In this document: one piece after another, positions 1-7,209 of the stretch
Layout: every line of letters begins with the position of its first letter
How positions within the stretch are numbered: the first letter of the stretch is position 1
Position numbers and translations under genes: made by a program
The notes under the pieces: generated by a model
Databases searched by the model: none
The model's input: the letters and a program-made list of their open reading frames with translations, nothing else
What the model was told of the DNA's origin: nothing
Assembly: GCA_029062865.1 (NCBI GenBank)
Contig: JAIDPG010000215.1
Location: 1 to 11,025 of the forward strand
DNA length: 11,025 nucleotides
Source: Oscillospiraceae bacterium
Lineage (GTDB): Bacteria; Bacillota; Clostridia; Oscillospirales; Ruminococcaceae
Reading direction: 5' to 3'

Positions 1-327
1 GTTATGATGCAATACGGCACGGCGATGACGGATATCAAGATAATCGAGGAGAACATTGACTATCTTTACGACGGCGGCATTGCCGAGCATACGAACGACG
101 GCGCTATGATCGTCAACAACGTGAAGGCGTTTGCGGAGAAAAACCCGGAGCTTTACGAGAAGCTTTGCAATCAGGGAATTCAGTCGATAATCCACATCGA
201 CATCACGGGCAAAGGCGGCGGGCATTTTGTAATGAGCTGTTCGTCAATCTCGGCGCTGGTGACCTGGAACCTTGAGGATATGAGGTATTACAGAATTCTC
301 GAAAAAGTTCTCACTGCCCTGCTGTAA
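1..327 (+). CDS. 3' end of an unidentified protein, possibly GAF-like C-terminus (partial)
   Basis: The reading frame is open from base 1 and ends with TAA at 325-327, so the gene most likely starts before the window; no ribosome binding site can be seen before the two early ATGs. About 108 residues are visible. The pattern of a helix, then 'YEKLCNQGIQSIIHIDI', a Gly-rich turn (KGGGHF), a strand and a final amphipathic helix ending 'RILEKVLTALL' resembles the C-terminal half of a GAF sensory domain, as found in clostridial GGDEF or other signalling proteins. This is a fold-style impression, not a motif match. The gene ends 13 nt before a strong terminator. It could be another alpha/beta domain. 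Confidence 0.5.
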   Translation, partial: VMMQYGTAMTDIKIIEENIDYLYDGGIAEHTNDGAMIVNNVKAFAEKNPELYEKLCNQGIQSIIHIDITGKGGGHFVMSCSSISALVTWNLEDMRYYRILEKVLTALL

Positions 328-340
328 TAATTAAATAATA

Positions 341-368
341 AAAACGGCGCTGTAATAAGCGCCGTTTT
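341..368. terminator. Bidirectional rho-independent terminator
   Basis: The arms AAAACGGCGCT (341-351) and AGCGCCGTTTT (358-368) pair perfectly over 11 bp around a 6-nt loop (GTAATA). Read on the plus strand the stem runs into TTTTGTTATT; read on the minus strand it runs into a U-rich stretch. It lies between two convergent genes, 13 nt after the plus-strand stop and 1 nt after the minus-strand stop, so it can end both transcripts. Confidence 0.9.
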
Positions 369-369
369 G

Positions 370-930
370 TTATTCGGGAATTGAGAGCGCCGCGGTGAAG
401 CTTCCGCTGCCGAGAATTTCACGAAGCTCGCTCTTTGAAGCGTTCGTGATTTTGCCGAGCCTTGTAAGGCTCCACGAATTGGTGTCGTAGTAAATCACGA
501 ACTGATTGCCCTGATACAGGATCAAATCGCCCGCGTCGGTGTTGATCTGCTCGTCGTTTCGCGGCAGGGACCGCGGCAGGGAGCCGACCTTTTCCATGCC
601 CGCGTAGTCGCGCATATCAACTGTGACGGCTTCGTCCGCGAGGAGATCTAAAAGCGCCCTCGCCGAGGAGTTGTCGGCAAGCTCCGCCGTCAGCAAATGT
701 CCGTTTACTTCAATGTTCAGTAGCATCCGGGAGTCCTCCTTTGGTGGTTGTGAAGCTTCGGGCTGCGCTTGAATTGGCTCGGCGATCGCCGAGGAGCTTG
801 TTGAACCGGCTTCCGACGATACAACCGGCTCTCCTCCGCCCGAAGCCTCCGACGAGTCGGAGCTCTCGCCGCAGGCGGTAAGCAAAGCCGCAAGCGCAAG
901 CGCTGAAATTACCGTGAAAAAGCGTTTCAT
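370..930 (-). CDS. Lipoprotein with cyclophilin-like domain
   Basis: This is a 186-residue secreted lipoprotein. It starts with a Lys/Arg-containing N-terminus, a hydrophobic segment and the lipobox LTAC with the lipidated Cys at residue 20. A Ser/Glu/Gly/Pro-rich linker (about 22-65) leads to a C-terminal domain of about 118 residues. That domain carries the landmarks of the bacterial cyclophilin-like family: 'ADNSSARALLDLL', 'DYAGMEKVGSLPRSLPRND', 'GDLILYQGNQFVIYYDTNSW' and 'LTRLGKI'. Family members have a cyclophilin fold, but isomerase activity is not established for them. The start at 930 was chosen over the longer frame from 978 because GGAGG lies 6 nt upstream, the signal peptide then begins directly, and the longer version would overlap the preceding gene. 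It is the last gene of the minus-strand cluster, 13 nt after the phosphoesterase and directly before the terminator. Confidence 0.88.
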   Translation of the reverse strand: MKRFFTVISALALAALLTACGESSDSSEASGGGEPVVSSEAGSTSSSAIAEPIQAQPEASQPPKEDSRMLLNIEVNGHLLTAELADNSSARALLDLLADEAVTVDMRDYAGMEKVGSLPRSLPRNDEQINTDAGDLILYQGNQFVIYYDTNSWSLTRLGKITNASKSELREILGSGSFTAALSIPE

Positions 931-943
931 AATTATCCTCCGC

Positions 944-1546
944 TCACTTATCGTCAATATCAAAATAATACTTCTCAAACGCGTTGATCACCTGTGTTTT
1001 GCTTCGGTAGGTCAGGCGCTTGTTTTTCGTAGAGTAATTCAGATGCGAGTGCCCGTGGATGAAGAGCATCGGCTTCCATTTGTCGATAAGGTCGTTGAAG
1101 ATCTCAAAGCCGACGTGCGCACGGTCGTCGACGTCGCCCGTGCCGAACGCGCCGCTGTGCGCGACGAGAATGTCAAAGCCCTTGCGGAGGTAGATTTTCG
1201 GGAGCAGCTTCAGCGCGCGGTGCTTCATCTGCTTTTGCGTGAACTGAAATGGGCTGTCATTGTTGTAGCGTATCGAGCCTCCCAAGCCGAGCATTCTTAT
1301 CCCCTTGTACGTAACGAGCTTGTCATCAATGCAGACGCAGCCCGTGGGAGGATTTTCGAGATACGCGGTGTCGTGGTTGCCGTGGACGTAGAAAACGGGT
1401 GCGGCGGTGAACGTCGCGAGATAGTCGAGATACTCCGCGGGGAGATCGCCGCAGGAGATTATCATATCAACGCCGGAAAGCGCCTCGCGGACGTTCTCGC
1501 TCCAGAGATACCTGTTGGGTTCATCGGCGATAGTCAGTATTTTCAC
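944..1546 (-). CDS. Calcineurin-like metallophosphoesterase
   Basis: This 200-residue cytosolic protein has most of the metallophosphoesterase signature: GD (33-34, 'SCGDL'), GNHD (56-59), His in 'AHSG' (129-132) and GHSH (165-168). These ligate two divalent metals for phosphoester hydrolysis; the substrate cannot be read from the sequence. The first motif, normally DxH, is D8-E9-P10, so one usual metal-ligand His is absent. From memory, clostridial relatives often carry 'DEE' here, so this may be a subfamily trait rather than damage. The start is GTG at 1546-1544, directly abutting the TGA of the upstream gene, with GGGAGGG (1554-1560) as ribosome binding site inside that gene. Translation is therefore probably coupled to the BMP/ParB-like protein. 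The two products may act together, although no physical link is shown. Confidence 0.9.
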   Translation of the reverse strand: MKILTIADEPNRYLWSENVREALSGVDMIISCGDLPAEYLDYLATFTAAPVFYVHGNHDTAYLENPPTGCVCIDDKLVTYKGIRMLGLGGSIRYNNDSPFQFTQKQMKHRALKLLPKIYLRKGFDILVAHSGAFGTGDVDDRAHVGFEIFNDLIDKWKPMLFIHGHSHLNYSTKNKRLTYRSKTQVINAFEKYYFDIDDK

Positions 1547-3460
1547 TCAAAAGCCCTCCCTGAACTCGGGACGGATCCCTTGGATTTTCACTAGCCTTTG
1601 GGCGTTTTCCGGGAGCTCCGAAAGCTCCGGGAGCGCGCCGTTTACGTTGCCGGCTATATCGTCCATCATAATGATCTTCTCCGGAGTGAAATCCTCCTTG
1701 TCAAAAATCGCGATAACCCCTTCAACAATCCCCTCGCGCAGCATAGAAACGAGCCGCAAAGTGTCGGGCGGGATCTCAAATGTGTATTCAATTTCAAACA
1801 CGTTCGCAGAAAGCCCCCACCAATAGTTCACAGCCTTGGGTTTTTCCTTGTCGGGGCGGCTTTTCCATTTGCGCTCCAGAATATCGCCGAGAATTCTTAT
1901 GTAGAACTGCCCCCAGTCGGTGCGCCAGCGGCAAAGCCGCTTGAACTCGCCGTTTTCGGCTTTATAAAGCCCGTGTGCCTTAATGTCGTTATCCTCCGTC
2001 AAAACCGAGCCCGTAATGATGTCCGCGCCGAGGGAGGCGAGCTCCGCGCGCGGATCTTCGTTGACCTGCCGCCGCCACTTGAGGATTACCTCGGCGTAAG
2101 GATCGGTCATCGCCGCGCCCTTGGCAAACGCGTTTATCGCGGCGGGCTCGCCGTAAATCGGATAGTCGGCGATGTAACCGACCTTGTGAGTTTTACTCAT
2201 TGCGCCCGCGATTATTCCCTCAAGGAATTTCACCTCATACATTCTGCCATTGTAGCTTCTGAGCGACGGGTGGGGGGAATAGACGGAGCAGTTCAGGAAC
2301 TTGACGCTCGGGAACTTCGCGGCGGTTTTGAGACACGCGGGGAGAAGCTCGGACGACGCCGCGAAAACCACGTCGACGCCCGCCTTCATCTCCAGCTCGA
2401 TAACGCTTTCAAACATCTCGGGCTTAACATTCGGCACGAAACGGGACGTAACTTTTCCGTTATAAAATTCGTCCGCTTTTTTGCGTCCCTTGTCATGAGC
2501 GTAAGCCCACGCGGAGGTCTCGGGAGACGTGCCGCTGACGTAAAGCACTTTCAGCGGCTTCTGCGTCTCTGTTATAATAGGCATTATCGGCTTTATCGGC
2601 GAGAGGATCTTCGTGAACAGGTTCGCGGCGTTCTTGTCGCCGGAGACGTTCGGGTCGAGGGCGAGCTCGATAGGCTCCGGGATAGAGCAAACCGCAAGCT
2701 CGCTCCAGCTCTTCTCGATTTTCTTACGGAGATCCGTATCGAGGTCGGAACGGACGCTGCCGATGTCGTAGATCGAAAGATACGCCAGAAGCGCGTCGCC
2801 GGTCGTTCCCGGCAAACGATCTCCGCCGCTTGCTTTAAAGGCCTTGCGGAAGCGATAATAAACCGCCGCGAACTCTGTGCGCTCTTCCTTTTCCCAGACG
2901 TGCGGCTCGCTGTTCAGAATGCTCAGCAGCGCCTTGAATTTGCCCGGACGGCTGAACCAGATAAAATTCACGCCCGTCAGCTTGTAGAACTCCAGAAACT
3001 CGAAGTAAACCTTGCTTTTTTCGGTGTTCTGCGGCTTTGGGATTATACGCTTGACGTTTCCGGGGATCGTCGCGGCGTTGAAGTATTTCATAACGGAAAC
3101 GCGCTTGTTGCCCTCGACGACGAAGAACTTGTTCATAAACTCGTATGCCGTTATCGGGTCGTGAATTCCCTCCTCAAGATGCGAATCGACAAGGCTCGCC
3201 CACTTTGCGGCGAACTCGGTGCCCTCGTCGAGGAGCGGCATAAAATTCGCTGAGAAGGCGTTGGTTCTGCCCGCGGTTTTCGTGCCCGCGATGCGCTCCA
3301 ACGGAATGTCGATGATCCCGAGGTTTTCCTCACCTTGGGTCTCATAAAACTGCAAAACGGTATCCAGCACGAGCAGGTTCGGGTTGCGCCCGCTTGAAAC
3401 GCACGCGCGGTACTCCTTTTGCCCAAGCTCGCGGGCTATTCTGTAATCAGCGGTAGACAT
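1547..3460 (-). CDS. Cytosolic BMP-family ligand-binding protein with N-terminal ParB-like domain
   Basis: This is a 637-residue two-part protein. Residues about 45-135 resemble a ParB/sulfiredoxin-type domain: 'LGIIDIPLERIAGTKTAGR' followed by 'VVEGNKRVSVMKYF', where EGNKR (116-120) matches the ParB-like E/D-G-N-R-R motif. Residues about 303-600 match the BMP (PnrA/Med-like) substrate-binding fold: 'LKVLYVSG', then 'YEVKFLEGIIAGAMSKTHKVGYIADYP' style sequence (408-434) and 'FAKGA'. BMP proteins are normally lipid-anchored nucleoside receptors of ABC importers. Here the N-terminus (MSTADYRIARELGQKEY) is hydrophilic with no signal peptide or lipobox, and no permease or ATPase gene is nearby, so a cytosolic sensor or regulator is more likely than a transporter part. 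The ATG follows AGGGGG and lies 4 nt after the kinase stop. The family assignment is firm for the BMP half and moderate for the ParB-like half; function is unknown. Confidence 0.85.
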   Translation of the reverse strand: MSTADYRIARELGQKEYRACVSSGRNPNLLVLDTVLQFYETQGEENLGIIDIPLERIAGTKTAGRTNAFSANFMPLLDEGTEFAAKWASLVDSHLEEGIHDPITAYEFMNKFFVVEGNKRVSVMKYFNAATIPGNVKRIIPKPQNTEKSKVYFEFLEFYKLTGVNFIWFSRPGKFKALLSILNSEPHVWEKEERTEFAAVYYRFRKAFKASGGDRLPGTTGDALLAYLSIYDIGSVRSDLDTDLRKKIEKSWSELAVCSIPEPIELALDPNVSGDKNAANLFTKILSPIKPIMPIITETQKPLKVLYVSGTSPETSAWAYAHDKGRKKADEFYNGKVTSRFVPNVKPEMFESVIELEMKAGVDVVFAASSELLPACLKTAAKFPSVKFLNCSVYSPHPSLRSYNGRMYEVKFLEGIIAGAMSKTHKVGYIADYPIYGEPAAINAFAKGAAMTDPYAEVILKWRRQVNEDPRAELASLGADIITGSVLTEDNDIKAHGLYKAENGEFKRLCRWRTDWGQFYIRILGDILERKWKSRPDKEKPKAVNYWWGLSANVFEIEYTFEIPPDTLRLVSMLREGIVEGVIAIFDKEDFTPEKIIMMDDIAGNVNGALPELSELPENAQRLVKIQGIRPEFREGF

Positions 3461-3464
3461 AGCC

Positions 3465-4403
3465 TCATCCCCCTTTTTTCGATATGATTTCCGATTTCGG
3501 CAGCGCGATGTTTATCGCAAGCGGAAGCACCTCGATGTTCACTTCCCCGTGAGCGCCGCCGTTTTCTCCGTCGAGCGTCCACGTGATTTTTTCTTCGGGA
3601 TTGAGCGGCTCAATATGAAAGCTCGAGGAGCGCCGGAAAATCACACATGGCGACTCAAACGAACGGTTGAACAGCCACCTTCTTATCTGCTCCAGCTCGG
3701 CGAGCGTTTTGGGCTGTTTAACGAAAATGCCCTCAAGCAGCCCGTCGGTCATTATCGTGCCCTCCGGGAGAAAGTTCGCTATCCCGCCGAGCGACGTGGT
3801 ATTCGTCACCGCGCCGAAAATGAAATCGCCGCTTACGTCCATATTGCCCGCGGTTATTTTCAAGGCGCTTGTCGACTTCTGCCAATGGATCAGATCAAGG
3901 CTCTTCACGCCCTCGAGGAAATACGCGAAGCTGCCGAAGATGTTTTTCGCGCGCTGATTTGTGCTGTATGAAACGTGTGTCGCCATTCCGAACGCCGCGA
4001 CGTAGGAAAAATACGTGCCGTTAAAGCGCCCCGCGTCGATAGGCACGACCGTTCCGCGAACCGCGTTTTCCGCCGCCTCCGATATCGTTTTGGGAATGCC
4101 GTGCGTGGACGCGAAGTCATTTACCGTGCCCGTCGGGATAAATCCGACGGCGGTCTGCGATTGCGTCTTGACGATGCCCACGATAAGCTCGTGCATCATA
4201 CCGTCGCCGCCCGCGGCGACTATCCTGTCAAAGCTCTCATCGGCGGCGGCAATGACGCGGCGGGTGCAGTCGCCGGGAGATTGAGTGGGGTAAACCGTCA
4301 CCTCAAAGCCGTTTTTTGTGAAAATATCCACCACGTCCGAAAGGCTCGCGCCTATTTTCCCCGTGCCGGAACGCGGATTGTAAATAAACAGAATTCTTGG
4401 CAT
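3465..4403 (-). CDS. Diacylglycerol kinase-family lipid kinase (YegS/BmrU/DgkB type)
   Basis: This 312-residue soluble kinase matches the DAGK catalytic family throughout. It has the phosphate-binding NPRSG (9-13), a GGDG loop (65-68, 'AAGGDGMMHE'), PTGTVNDFA (90-98), the 'DGLLEG' segment (220-225) and the C-terminal DGE (278-280) that carries the likely general base in DgkB-type enzymes. The family phosphorylates diacylglycerol or related lipids with ATP at the inner membrane face, recycling lipid for phosphatidic acid. The usual GGDGTxNE is GGDGMMHE here, so the Thr and Asn are replaced. Length is normal. The ATG at 4403 has GAGGAG upstream, overlapping the end of the DUF389 gene, whose stop lies 2 nt before this start. 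The pairing with a membrane protein suggests an envelope role, but the exact lipid substrate is not known. Confidence 0.92.
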   Translation of the reverse strand: MPRILFIYNPRSGTGKIGASLSDVVDIFTKNGFEVTVYPTQSPGDCTRRVIAAADESFDRIVAAGGDGMMHELIVGIVKTQSQTAVGFIPTGTVNDFASTHGIPKTISEAAENAVRGTVVPIDAGRFNGTYFSYVAAFGMATHVSYSTNQRAKNIFGSFAYFLEGVKSLDLIHWQKSTSALKITAGNMDVSGDFIFGAVTNTTSLGGIANFLPEGTIMTDGLLEGIFVKQPKTLAELEQIRRWLFNRSFESPCVIFRRSSSFHIEPLNPEEKITWTLDGENGGAHGEVNIEVLPLAINIALPKSEIISKKGG

Positions 4404-4405
4404 AA

Positions 4406-5797
4406 CTACTCCTCAACCGTTTGCGTATTCTCCTCGGGCAGGAACACAACAAGCTCCGCGCGCCCTGCGCCGCTTTCCAGAATGAGCCAGTTCTTGATCA
4501 TCGCGATCTCCTCCTCGGACAGCGGCTCTTCTACGTGGGCGGTGAGAATAACGCAGTCACCCGCCCCGCCGCTCATCGCGCCGCAATAGCAGTCGGAAAG
4601 CTTCGTGAATACCTTCGACGCGTTCTCCGAAAGCCTCAGGTAATCTACCTCGCCCGCCTTCTCGCGCTCGAACTCGCCGAGGCGTTTCCCTTGCTCGTCG
4701 ATCTGCGCTTTCTGCGCATCAAGCTGCTCGTTTAGATCCTGAATTGTCTTTTCCTGAACGGCGATCGTGATTTTGTCGTTGTTCTCGCCGTCGACGACCA
4801 TTCTGTTCTGCGTTACGCGAAGCGTGTAGTCCTTGAGACCATAGCGCTCCATCGCCTTTTCGAGCACGTCTATCACGTCATCGGAAACCGTCGCGCCGAC
4901 AAGCGAAACAGAGATAACGCGATCCACGTTGTCCGCGCTGCTTTGCACGACCTGCGTATCCGAGAACACGAACTCATTGCTTATGTAATTCGAGATGTTG
5001 CGCTCCATAACGCCCGAATAAACCGTCACCGCTCCTATGAGAATACTCGGGATAACCGTGATTATCGTGATTATCGTAACGCCGACCGTAATGCGCTTTT
5101 CTTTCCTTTTATCGGCAATTTCATTCGCGGGGATCTTGAGAATTCTGATTACAAGCGCCGCCGAAAGCATAATGAACAGCGTATTGATCAAGAACAGATA
5201 AAACGCGCCGAAAATAAACCGCGGCTGCATCGTCGCGAGTCCGTAGCCCGCGGTGCAGAGCGGCGGCATAAGCGCGGTCGCTATCGCGACTCCGGGAATG
5301 ACATTGCTTTTCTTCTGGCGGGTGTTTCCGATCGTTCCCGCCACGCCGCCGAACAGCGCTATCAGCACGTCCCAGATAGTCGGGCTTGTCCGCGCTATCA
5401 TCTCGCTTGTCGGAATATCGAGCGGCGAAATGAAGAAATACAGCGTCGAGGTGATAAGACTGATGACGACCTGCGCCGCGAAGCGCGTCAGCGCACGGCG
5501 GAGCATCGCCAGATCCTTTACGGCAAGAGAATACCCCATTGTGAGAATTCCGCTCATAAGCGGCGAGATCAGCATCGCGCCGATTATCACGGCGGTGGAA
5601 TTCACGTTCAAGCCAATGCTTGCGATCAAAATAGCGAGCATCAGGATCCACATATTCGAGCCGTGGATGACGGTGTTTTCGTACATCATCTCGTGCAGCT
5701 CGGCGTGATCCATCGTGTCCTCGCGCATATCAAACAGGCTGTGGAAGAAGTTCCATATCCGAGAATGATGCGGCTTTGCGGGTTTGTTTTCGTTCAT
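4406..5797 (-). CDS. DUF389-family multi-pass membrane protein
   Basis: This 463-residue integral membrane protein is of the DUF389 (TIGR00341-like) family. After a cytosolic N-terminus (1-47) there are about seven hydrophobic segments: roughly 48-63, 68-88, 105-125, 140-156, 168-188, 194-218 and 236-260. The family landmarks 'NSTAVIIGAMLISPLM' (66-81) and 'ATALMPPLCTAGYGL' (173-187) are present. The C-terminal third is soluble; it contains a charged, probably coiled-coil stretch (about 345-385) and a final domain with Cys403, Cys405 and Cys415, ending in an acidic tail. The molecular function of DUF389 proteins is not established. GGAGA lies 7 nt before the ATG. It is the first gene of the tight minus-strand cluster. 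No clear sigma-A promoter is visible in the 85-nt gap upstream, so it may be read through from pfk. Confidence 0.9.
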   Translation of the reverse strand: MNENKPAKPHHSRIWNFFHSLFDMREDTMDHAELHEMMYENTVIHGSNMWILMLAILIASIGLNVNSTAVIIGAMLISPLMSGILTMGYSLAVKDLAMLRRALTRFAAQVVISLITSTLYFFISPLDIPTSEMIARTSPTIWDVLIALFGGVAGTIGNTRQKKSNVIPGVAIATALMPPLCTAGYGLATMQPRFIFGAFYLFLINTLFIMLSAALVIRILKIPANEIADKRKEKRITVGVTIITIITVIPSILIGAVTVYSGVMERNISNYISNEFVFSDTQVVQSSADNVDRVISVSLVGATVSDDVIDVLEKAMERYGLKDYTLRVTQNRMVVDGENNDKITIAVQEKTIQDLNEQLDAQKAQIDEQGKRLGEFEREKAGEVDYLRLSENASKVFTKLSDCYCGAMSGGAGDCVILTAHVEEPLSEEEIAMIKNWLILESGAGRAELVVFLPEENTQTVEE

Positions 5798-5822
5798 CTG
5801 ATGTCTCCATTATTACGCGTTT

Positions 5823-5872
5823 GCGGGTTTATGAATTTCCCCCGCCGAAGGCGGGGGAAAACGCGGGTTTAT
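5823..5872. repeat. GC-rich hairpin flanked by a 10-bp direct repeat
   Basis: TTTCCCCCGCC (5836-5846) and GGCGGGGGAAA (5850-5860) form a perfect 11-bp stem with a 3-nt loop. GCGGGTTTAT occurs on both sides, at 5823-5832 and 5863-5872. On neither strand is the stem followed by a T-run, so it is not a textbook terminator. It sits in the gap between pfk and the DUF389 gene and may act as a weak terminator, attenuator or mRNA-stability element, or be a small repeat family member. Confidence 0.6.
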
Positions 5873-5882
5873 ATTTAGTTTC

Positions 5883-7109
5883 TTAATCAATAAACAAGTG
5901 CCGCGGCAGACCGTCAACCATAAACGGCGACAACTCGCCGATTATCAGCGGTCTCGCGTACTCGAAGAAGTCGCTTGTGACGTACGAGCCGCCGTTTACG
6001 AGCCACTCAAGAGGCACGCGCTTTTCGATGTTCGCGACTGCCGACGTCGGGCAGCAGCCCGTCTTGAGCTGATAGGGATTGTTGGAAATTCTCTCGAACG
6101 TGATCATCTTCCCGGTCTCGCCGTTAAGCGCTAGCTGAACGCCGTCCGCGCCCGCGGTGAACGCCTCGGTGATGTCGCGGCGGGAAACCAGGTGCGACGC
6201 GCAGCGCTGGAGCGTCGAGAACACAATTCCTCTCGCCTTAACGCCAAGCTCCGCGCCGATGAAATCCGCGAGGTAAAGCGCCGTGCCGCCCAATGCCTTG
6301 TGTCCGAACGCGTCCTCGCTGACCGCTCGCTTGTTCGCCTCGCAGACGTACTTCCCGTCCGCGGTTTTAATACCCTCGCTTACCGCTATCGTGATGACCT
6401 TTTTGCGGGTGCGAACCTCGTTTATCGTCTTGACAAACGCGTCATAGTCGAACGTCGTCTCGGGCAGGCAGATAAGATCGGGACCCGGGCAGTCCTCGGT
6501 GCGGGAGAGCGTTGAGGCGCACGTGAGCCAGCCCGCGTCGCGTCCCATAATTTCAACAATGTTGACGCTTTCGTTCGGATAAGTATTAGCGTCGCGGATT
6601 ATCTCCTTCATCGCCGAAGCTATGTATTTCGCCGCGCTTCCGTAGCCGGGCGTGTGATCCGTCATCGCTAGGTCGTTGTCGATCGTCTTCGGAATTCCGA
6701 TAAACGTGATGTCGCTGTTTACTATCCCGGCGTATTTCGACAGCTTGTCGATAGTATCCATACTGTCATTGCCGCCGATGTAGAAGAAATGCTTTATCTC
6801 GAGCTTTTTGAGTATCGCGAAGATCTTCTTGTAGGTGTCCTCGTCCTGCGTATAATCGGGGAGCTTGTAGCGGCAGGTTCCCAGAAACGACGACGGCGTA
6901 CGCTTCAGCAGCTCGATATCGAGGTCGTTTCTGACATACATCGACATATCGATCCACCGCTCACGCAGCAAGCCCTCAATTCCGTTGCGCATTCCGTAAA
7001 CGTGGGGGCAGCCTGCGTCCTTGGCGGTCTTGAAAACGCCGACAAGGCTGGAATTGATAACGGAAGTAGGTCCGCCCGACTGTCCGACAATTACATTTCC
7101 CGGCTTCAT
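5883..7109 (-). CDS. 6-phosphofructokinase, probably pyrophosphate-dependent
   Basis: This 408-residue enzyme of the PfkA superfamily phosphorylates fructose 6-phosphate at the committed step of glycolysis. It has 'GQSGGPTSVIN' (9-19), GGNDS (112-116), PKTIDND (140-146) with the catalytic Asp pair, MGR (188-190) for substrate binding and LPE (215-217). Two residues point to pyrophosphate rather than ATP as donor. Asp115 replaces the Gly that makes room for ATP in the E. coli enzyme (GGDGS), and Lys141 replaces Gly in PGTIDND. Such PPi enzymes can also run in reverse. Asn114 stands where ATP enzymes have a Mg-binding Asp; similar GGND forms are, from memory, common in clostridial PPi-type enzymes. 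The ATG has GGAGG 9 nt upstream. It is transcribed from a consensus promoter at 7148-7176, divergent from the chemoreceptor gene. Confidence 0.93.
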   Translation of the reverse strand: MKPGNVIVGQSGGPTSVINSSLVGVFKTAKDAGCPHVYGMRNGIEGLLRERWIDMSMYVRNDLDIELLKRTPSSFLGTCRYKLPDYTQDEDTYKKIFAILKKLEIKHFFYIGGNDSMDTIDKLSKYAGIVNSDITFIGIPKTIDNDLAMTDHTPGYGSAAKYIASAMKEIIRDANTYPNESVNIVEIMGRDAGWLTCASTLSRTEDCPGPDLICLPETTFDYDAFVKTINEVRTRKKVITIAVSEGIKTADGKYVCEANKRAVSEDAFGHKALGGTALYLADFIGAELGVKARGIVFSTLQRCASHLVSRRDITEAFTAGADGVQLALNGETGKMITFERISNNPYQLKTGCCPTSAVANIEKRVPLEWLVNGGSYVTSDFFEYARPLIIGELSPFMVDGLPRHLFID

Positions 7110-7147
7110 ATTAGTAATCCTCCTTAATTATAAAATTTTCTGTTTTA

Positions 7148-7176
7148 ATTATAGCACGAATTAACAACTTTGTCAA
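7148..7176 (-). promoter_or_regulatory. Sigma-A-type promoter for the phosphofructokinase gene
   Basis: On the minus strand, TTGACA (7176-7171) and TATAAT (7153-7148) are exact consensus boxes with a 17-nt spacer and an extended -10 TGC directly before TATAAT. Transcription should begin near 7141, giving a leader of about 30 nt before the pfk ATG, enough for its GGAGG site and little more. Confidence 0.9.
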
Positions 7177-7209
7177 TAACTTTTTTATTTTGTTAATAGA
7201 TATTGACAA
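7160..7209. promoter_or_regulatory. Possible operator: four ATTRACAA half-sites between divergent promoters
   Basis: Four 8-bp words occur in 50 bp: ATTAACAA (7160-7167), TTGTCAAT (7170-7177), TTGTTAAT (7190-7197) and ATTGACAA (7202-7209). The first and third are perfect inverted copies of each other, as are the second and fourth. The second and fourth contain the two -35 boxes. Adjacent words also form near-palindromes, 7160-7177 and 7190-7209, each matching in 7 of 8 positions. A dimeric regulator bound here could control both promoters. Two words are partly explained by the -35 consensus, so this is a proposal. Confidence 0.4.

Noticed and set aside
914..3253. Long plus-strand reading frames opposite the phosphoesterase and BMP-fusion genes (up to 551 codons)
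   Set aside because: They are antisense shadows in GC-rich sequence. They are Arg/Val/Glu-rich with no recognisable domain or ribosome binding site, while the minus strand gives complete known families with coupled starts.
1547..3460. ABC nucleoside importer locus
   Set aside because: Only the BMP-like binding domain is present; there is no signal peptide, permease or ATPase gene in the window.
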